DNA of 64,000 bases from Ceratorhiza oryzae-sativae (Eukaryota > Basidiomycota > Agaricomycetes > Cantharellales > Ceratobasidiaceae). The stretch lies in NCBI GenBank assembly GCA_030998015.1, contig JARWMV010000024.1, forward strand, positions 124,001 to 188,000. Direction: 5' to 3'. A program made the translations under genes and the position numbers. The notes under the pieces are model-generated. The model made no database searches and was not told the DNA's origin. It saw only the letters and a list, made by a program, of their open reading frames with translations. Positions within the stretch are counted from its first letter, which is position 1; each line of letters starts with the position of its first letter. Of this stretch, positions 59,074-64,000 are shown one piece after another.

Positions 59074-62000
59074 CTAATGCAATGAAGGATCTGTGTCAAG
59101 ATCCTCCCATACACGATTAAAGATGTATTCTGGTAAACCAAAACGTTCATCCTCTTTGTACGCTAGTACTATTTTTCGCCAAGTTGATGTTAAATCCCCA
59201 ATTGCCAAAGGGCGTTTGCGAGATAATATCAGGCGTTGATTGACTAGTTGGGCAAGGGCGTCATCCTTTGTCCTAAGGTTTTTGCGTGCTGTCCTATCCT
59301 GTATTCCAAGCCGCGCGGACCTGGGTAGGTGATCTTCTTCCTCCTGATCGGAGTCAGACTCACTAACCACCTCCGACACAGAAGCAAGGTTAGCTGTAAC
59401 ACGCGCCACCTTGCGACGCCGGGTTCTGCGTTGGGGCTGTGCCACCCCAACCTCAAACAGTGTGAGCTGTCGAGCTGTTTGCCTTGGAACAACTTCTTTG
59501 TTCCATTCACTAAGTATCGCACTATGTACTTCGTGTATGTCAACGTAGTCCCATACTGGATTAAACACTGTCTTGATGACGTGCAACCTGCCTGTCTGTT
59601 CTGATGCGACATCTTTTGGAGCCAAGCGGTTCCTCCAGCGTTCGGTTGCGTGCTTGTTCAGCCATGCTTTAATGCAGTGAGGTGGGTACCCCCTGGCCAA
59701 GTACAGATCCCGCAGATCCTTCAAGGCCAGTTCATAGTACTCTTTGGTACTTGATAGGGTAGCCATCCTGGTAATCTCACCAATGAAGGTGCCTCTTTTG
59801 ACATCAAGAGGATGGTGAGATGCCCATGGGATACGTTCTTGATTGTTCTGCGCTTTCTTGTACACTCTATAATGGACGCGGTCATCCTTTATAAATATGA
59901 ACATATCCAGAAAGATAGAGAAGTCTCTATTCGCAGACCATACGATTTCGCAACCATCGAACTTAATACCGCTACATATTTTCAAGGCTTCTTCGTGGTC
60001 ATCTGCCTCTACTATAGCTAGTACATCGTCGATATACCTTCGGTAAAACAAAATTCTTGGTTCCGTTGGTATAAATTGTTCCTCAAAGTAAGCACCATAA
60101 AGGTTGGCTATGTCTGGGGATGACGCTACCCCCATAGCCAGACCTTTGAGTTGCCTATAGAACTGGTCTTGAAATCGGAAGATGAGGTTATCGTTGGCTA
60201 TGTTGAAAAGGTCATAGAACGCCTTCATCTTATGGATCTGGTTTTCTGATAATTCTCCCAATTCGTCATTATCATTAAACCATTCGGGATAGTAGTGGTC
60301 TATACAGTATGTAGCCACAATCTTCCTACTCTCATGGAGTGGAACATTTGGATAATAGGCTGTGACATCGCCTGACACTATCCATACTTTCCGATCCTTG
60401 GGGAGTTTCACTCCTTCAAGCGCTATAGCTAATGCCTTACTTCCTTCTAATACGTAAGGCCGCGCCTTGACTATAGGCTTGAGCAGATGGCTGAAAATCT
60501 TAGCAGCTGGATTTACCATCGCTGAATGACATGGAACGATTGGTCTCATTTTCCATGGGTTTTTGTGTATTTTGGGGATACCATAAAACCTGGGCATCCC
60601 TTTCCAGGGGTCCCATTCAGGGATGGCGTGTACACACCACTTGCGTTGCTGTTTAGAGACACCGGGCCATTCCCCTTCTCTAGCCAGTTTCCTAATAGCT
60701 TCGCGTTTTCTAACCATATGTCCTAATGCTATGAACGGGACTATTTTTTGATAATCCGTAGATTCAAGCATTTTAAGGCACTGCTGAAGGTACCATTCAC
60801 GTGTTACGACCACACATCCGAGGTTTTTGTCCATAGGAAGAACTAAATATCCACCGTTGTCGATGAAGTCCTTAACAGGCTTTAACTGCACAAGACCGTG
60901 ATCTCTTGGCAATCCATGAGGGGGAATAGCATCGAGCATTCGCTCAATAGACGCTTGCCCTTTCTCAAGACCTGCTTCCATGTTTCGACTCATATCAGGT
61001 GCTCCTTCTGAGGTTTTACCTTTAAAGTCGAATTGCGGTAGGTACTCTGCTTCAGCATCATCGTCAGCATCTTTATTCAGGAAGAAGTACTTCCATCTTA
61101 ATCAGTTGCAAAAATCTTGCCACGCGTTACTGACGATCGCTCGATTCACAGGTGAGAACAACATATATTTCAGACCAGCAGACAGATGAATCGATACATT
61201 AACGGGGAGAACTACCCCCGGCCCAACGTGAACCCCTTTCCTAAACGACGCCAACCTCCTTATCTCATAAGGGACGCGCTCGAGTAGGACTTTGATGGCT
61301 ATGTTAATTGGTAAGTATAAGATATCGTCCGGATAACTAGACGGATGTTCATACCTCCATTCAGAGCTTCTGATCACTTGGATCTTCTGCTCGGCCCAGC
61401 GTTGGAATTGTTGCCGCCCTTGTTCTTGTTCGCGCCTTGGCCCTTGAACTTGCGTTTCTGGGCAGGGCCATAGTGGAGGGGGGCTGCAAGTCCTGTCTTG
61501 GGACTTGTATGGCCTGTCTTCCCCTTGCCTTTGCGCGCGATCGGGCCTAACTTGGGAGCTTTGCCCTTGGGAGCGGGCTTGGCGATCGGCTAAACCGACG
61601 TTAGGCTGTGAGTTACCCGACCATTCAAAAATACTCACATTTTGATTAAGCACACGCTTAATCTCTGCACCAACCATGGCCCTAATGGCGGCGGGATCCA
61701 TGGGTTTATCGTCGACATCCATGTCGACGTCGGCAGCGTCCTTGATGGCCATCTTCCTTGCCACCTTCACCTTCTCCGCGACCGCGCGAGCATTTTGGAT
61801 CTCAATGATCCGAGTGCCGAAGGTGGGGAGGTCTGCAAGCAGACGGTCCTTTTCGCCTTTGCGGAACGGGTCCTCCACATATTCGATGGCTGGAGGTTGG
61901 CCCTCAACAGCCTCGGCAATGCGGGGGGCGATGGTACGTTGGAGTGCCACATAGGCATCCTCGACCTTCCGCTTCCAAGTTGGGCACCAGACGTCGTGCG

Positions 62001-62481
62001 CCAACTGCGACCGGAGGAATGTCTCCTCAGCGGTCTTGAGTTCACGACCATGAGCATATGCTTGGTCGACATAGGCGGTGTGGGCAGCAGAGAGCGTCTG
62101 CAGCATCTCTGACCCTTGCGGGTTTGCCCTGAACTCCTTCGACACTTGCCACGCAGGTTCTTTCAACCCGCGGACTTGCGTCGGAAGCTCGCCCTTGTTC
62201 ATCGACTCGCCTAGACGAGCGACTACCCTCTGCACGTTATGGAACTTCTCCACTAGGGAGTTGAGTTCCTTGAACGGCTCGCGTAAGGTGTCCCTATACG
62301 CGAGGGGGACGAGTTCCAAGAGCTCCGTCCAGCTCTTGGCATGTCCAGAGGCCACCATACGCTTCTCTGCATCAGCGATGGCGGCGGTAGACATGTGCCC
62401 TAATAGGGCCGGGGACATGGCACGGGCGAACGACGGCATGGAGCCGGTCGCGGTCGAGGAACGGGCTTGGGGGGCGACCAT
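59074..62481 (-). pseudogene. Penelope-like ORF: N-terminal region plus reverse transcriptase, one in-frame stop
   Basis: One reading frame from MVAPQARSSTATG (62481) to a stop at 59074, about 1,135 codons, broken only by TGA at 61102-61104. The N-terminal 460 residues are helical and Gln/Arg-rich with no known enzyme domain. After the TGA the frame reads LRWKYFFLNKDADDD and then the reverse transcriptase. Counting from the Met at 60993: DKNLGCVV at 55-62, FYGIPKIHKNPWKMRPIV near 136-153, GDVTAYYPNV at 208-217 with a catalytic Asp, GLAMGVASSPDIANLYG near 284-300, and YIDD at 320-323 with the other two Asp residues. The C-terminus ends VWEDLDTDPSLH with no GIY-YIG domain. The stop is probably CGA (Arg) to TGA, a CpG transition. 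Confidence 0.87.
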
Positions 62482-62583
62482 GTTAGCGAGCAGAGAAGAG
62501 GGGGCAGGGCACTCAATTGGGTTAGGTGGAGCGAGGATTAGGTTAGGTTAGCAGACATGATAGGAGAGGGCAGGTTAGGTAAA

Positions 62584-64000
62584 TCCTAGCTACCTGGGAC
62601 ACCACCAGGACACCCCCTAGGATACTCCCCAGGACACTCCCTAGGACACCCCCCAGGGCACAATGGATGCAACCATCCATGAGCAACCCCCACACATGAG
62701 AGAGCAGGTGCAAGGCACCTGTGTGAAGTGCACATACACCATACATGCACTTCACTGGGGATCACATATGTATGTGCAGATGAATCTAAGACAAACAAAC
62801 ACTCATTTGTGGATTATACATATACTATACACACAGTTTAGTAATGCATCAAAGTGGAATGAGTGGGTACTTGAGGTACTCGAGTGGCAGTCTGTGTACA
62901 ACATATGGCATACACAACAGGCACATATGGGCACTGCCAAGCCTGTATGGTACATGATATGCAGAGCCAAAATATACCTGGAGAAAAACATATATGCATC
63001 TCTCACTCATAGAATCCATGCACAACCTCTCATAACCTCTCATACACTCCATGTTGGCAGATTTCAGTCCCCTTGCCCTATTGTTCTGTTAGAAGCAGAC
63101 AATGAGCCCAGCATTTGGCTCACCATCAGCATGCAAACGCCGTCTGCAGACTGTGCTGATGTGCTGGCAAGAACACATAGGCACGTCACTAGGACAATGC
63201 CAAGTATTAGGCATGACACTATGTAGGCAAAATCCTAGTGATCCAGGACATGGCATGTGTAACATGTAGACACAACCAGCATGCAAGCACTGTGAGCTGA
63301 AAATGGCACATCACACTGTTGCCTGAACCGTGTGTACAACGTACACAACATAACGTACACAATATACACATGCCCAGCAGGTGGTCAAGCCCACTGCCTG
63401 TACCATGTGTACAGTGTATGCACAGTGGTTGCCTGTTCCACTGGCTGTACAACGTGTACCCGTACGCGCAGCTGTCGCAAGGCCTGCTAGTTATACCATG
63501 TGTACGGGGTATGCACAGCAGGCCCACTGCCTGTATAACGCATACCATGCATGCACAGATGTTGGCTGGTCCCACTGCATGCATTCTTGCTGCTGGTACC
63601 ACACATACGGTACACCCAACTGCCGCTAGGCCTACTACAGGTGTGAAGCGCATATAAGCACTGTGAAAGTCTATCAACGTTGGTGCTGGGGATGTACAGT
63701 ACAATAAGGCAAATGTTTATTTAGTACACAAGGGATGTAATTAAGCTAAATAACCCCCTGTGTATGCGCATATATATGCCGGAGAAGCTCCATGTAAAGT
63801 CACCCATGTTACAGATGCATACTAAGACATGGAACTCCCAAGGAATATTGCTCAAAGGGATCGGCTCTGGTGTTCTGAATGCACTTAATCTCAACCATTG
63901 TGTTATACAAATAATTATGTATGCGACCAATTGCCATAGTGATACGTCCACAAGCAGATACTATAACGAAAAAATGTCTGTATACATCAGCTATACGGGG
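62584..64000. repeat. CpG-poor repeat-like DNA, right flank of the retroelement
   Basis: Only one CG (at 62881) occurs between 62534 and about 63137. It contains a short GA/CC-rich minisatellite (62598-62660: variants of CCAGGACAC, CCTAGGACAC) and, at 63310-63620, a degenerate array built from TGTAC-x-GTACA and CTGCCTGTACCATGTGTAC-type units. Above 63620 no gene is seen. Confidence 0.6.

Larger units (their letters stand above)
57758..62583 (-). mobile_element. endonuclease-deficient Penelope-like retroelement (Coprina-type)
   Basis: A minus-strand element of about 4.8 kb. Its coding region (59074-62481) is followed downstream by two 623-bp tandem direct repeats (57762-59007). The motif GGTTAGGTGGAGCGAGGA begins both repeats and recurs at 62521-62538, just upstream of the coding region. 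Both outer edges carry TTAGG-type repeats (57757-57769 and 62539-62550), and TCCTAG occurs at both borders (57752-57757 and 62584-62589), a possible 6-bp target-site duplication. The encoded reverse transcriptase lacks a GIY-YIG endonuclease. Endonuclease-deficient Penelope-like elements of basidiomycetes (Coprina) are known to associate with telomeric repeats; the assignment rests on that knowledge plus the motifs. Confidence 0.8.

Noticed and set aside
1..64000. tRNA genes, rRNA genes, CRISPR arrays
   Set aside because: None was recognised by eye. A tRNAscan or Rfam run could still find a tRNA that I missed.

Overview
The window is nuclear DNA of a filamentous basidiomycete. Almost every gene is cut by introns of about 45-65 bp, and the gene content is typical of Agaricomycetes: a cytochrome P450 family, thaumatin-like proteins, a CBM1-GH10 xylanase, secreted GPI-type proteins, a SET/NAP histone chaperone, a vacuolar M28 protease and an RBR E3 ligase. 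It looks most like a Rhizoctonia/Ceratobasidium-type genome, but that placement is from recall of family style and was not tested by a search.

Layout. 1-9 kb: a hypothetical gene running off the left edge and two tandem minus-strand P450s (2.1-4.2 and 6.5-8.6 kb). 9.7-16.3 kb: a decayed thaumatin-like pseudogene, a tandem pair of secreted Cys-rich GPI-type genes, and a second thaumatin-like pseudogene whose last exon holds a solo LTR. 16.7-18.7 kb: a third P450 with a one-base frameshift. 19.5-21.7 kb: a flavin amine oxidase. 22.4-28.6 kb: thaumatin-like pseudogenes three and four around a GH10 xylanase. 29.4-36.8 kb: a membrane protein, a hypothetical protein, HMG-CoA synthase and a SET/NAP chaperone. 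37.1-38.1 kb: the one intact thaumatin-like gene. 39-42.3 kb: PFF1-type vacuolar protease. 43.7-49 kb: a single-pass membrane protein and an RBR E3 ligase with an N-terminal Cys/His (papain-like?) region. 49-56.6 kb: a duplicated and decaying block made of RBR fragments and three copies of a hypothetical gene, with a 658-bp inverted-repeat element. 56.8-64 kb: CpG-starved repeat DNA interrupted by a CpG-rich Penelope-like retroelement without an endonuclease domain.

The most interesting signals are: (1) the Penelope-like element, flanked by telomere-like TTAGG-type repeats, carrying two exact-period 623-bp direct repeats that each contain a candidate hammerhead ribozyme on the element's sense strand; (2) a 1,010-bp stretch beside it with no CpG dinucleotide at all; (3) a duplicated divergent gene pair in which opposite members have decayed in the two copies; (4) the RBR ligase with an apparent cysteine-protease-like N-terminal region; (5) recurrent TGG-to-TGA lesions in the thaumatin-like paralogs; (6) four GC-AG introns; and (7) several one-base losses next to short homopolymers in genes expected to be intact, which may be assembly errors.

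The host genes point to secreted plant-cell-wall or stress functions (xylanase, thaumatin-like, P450s) mixed with housekeeping genes (sterol synthesis, histone chaperone, vacuolar protease). I saw no tRNA, rRNA or CRISPR. Splice sites were deduced by eye from reading frame, paralog alignment and GT/GC-AG signals.
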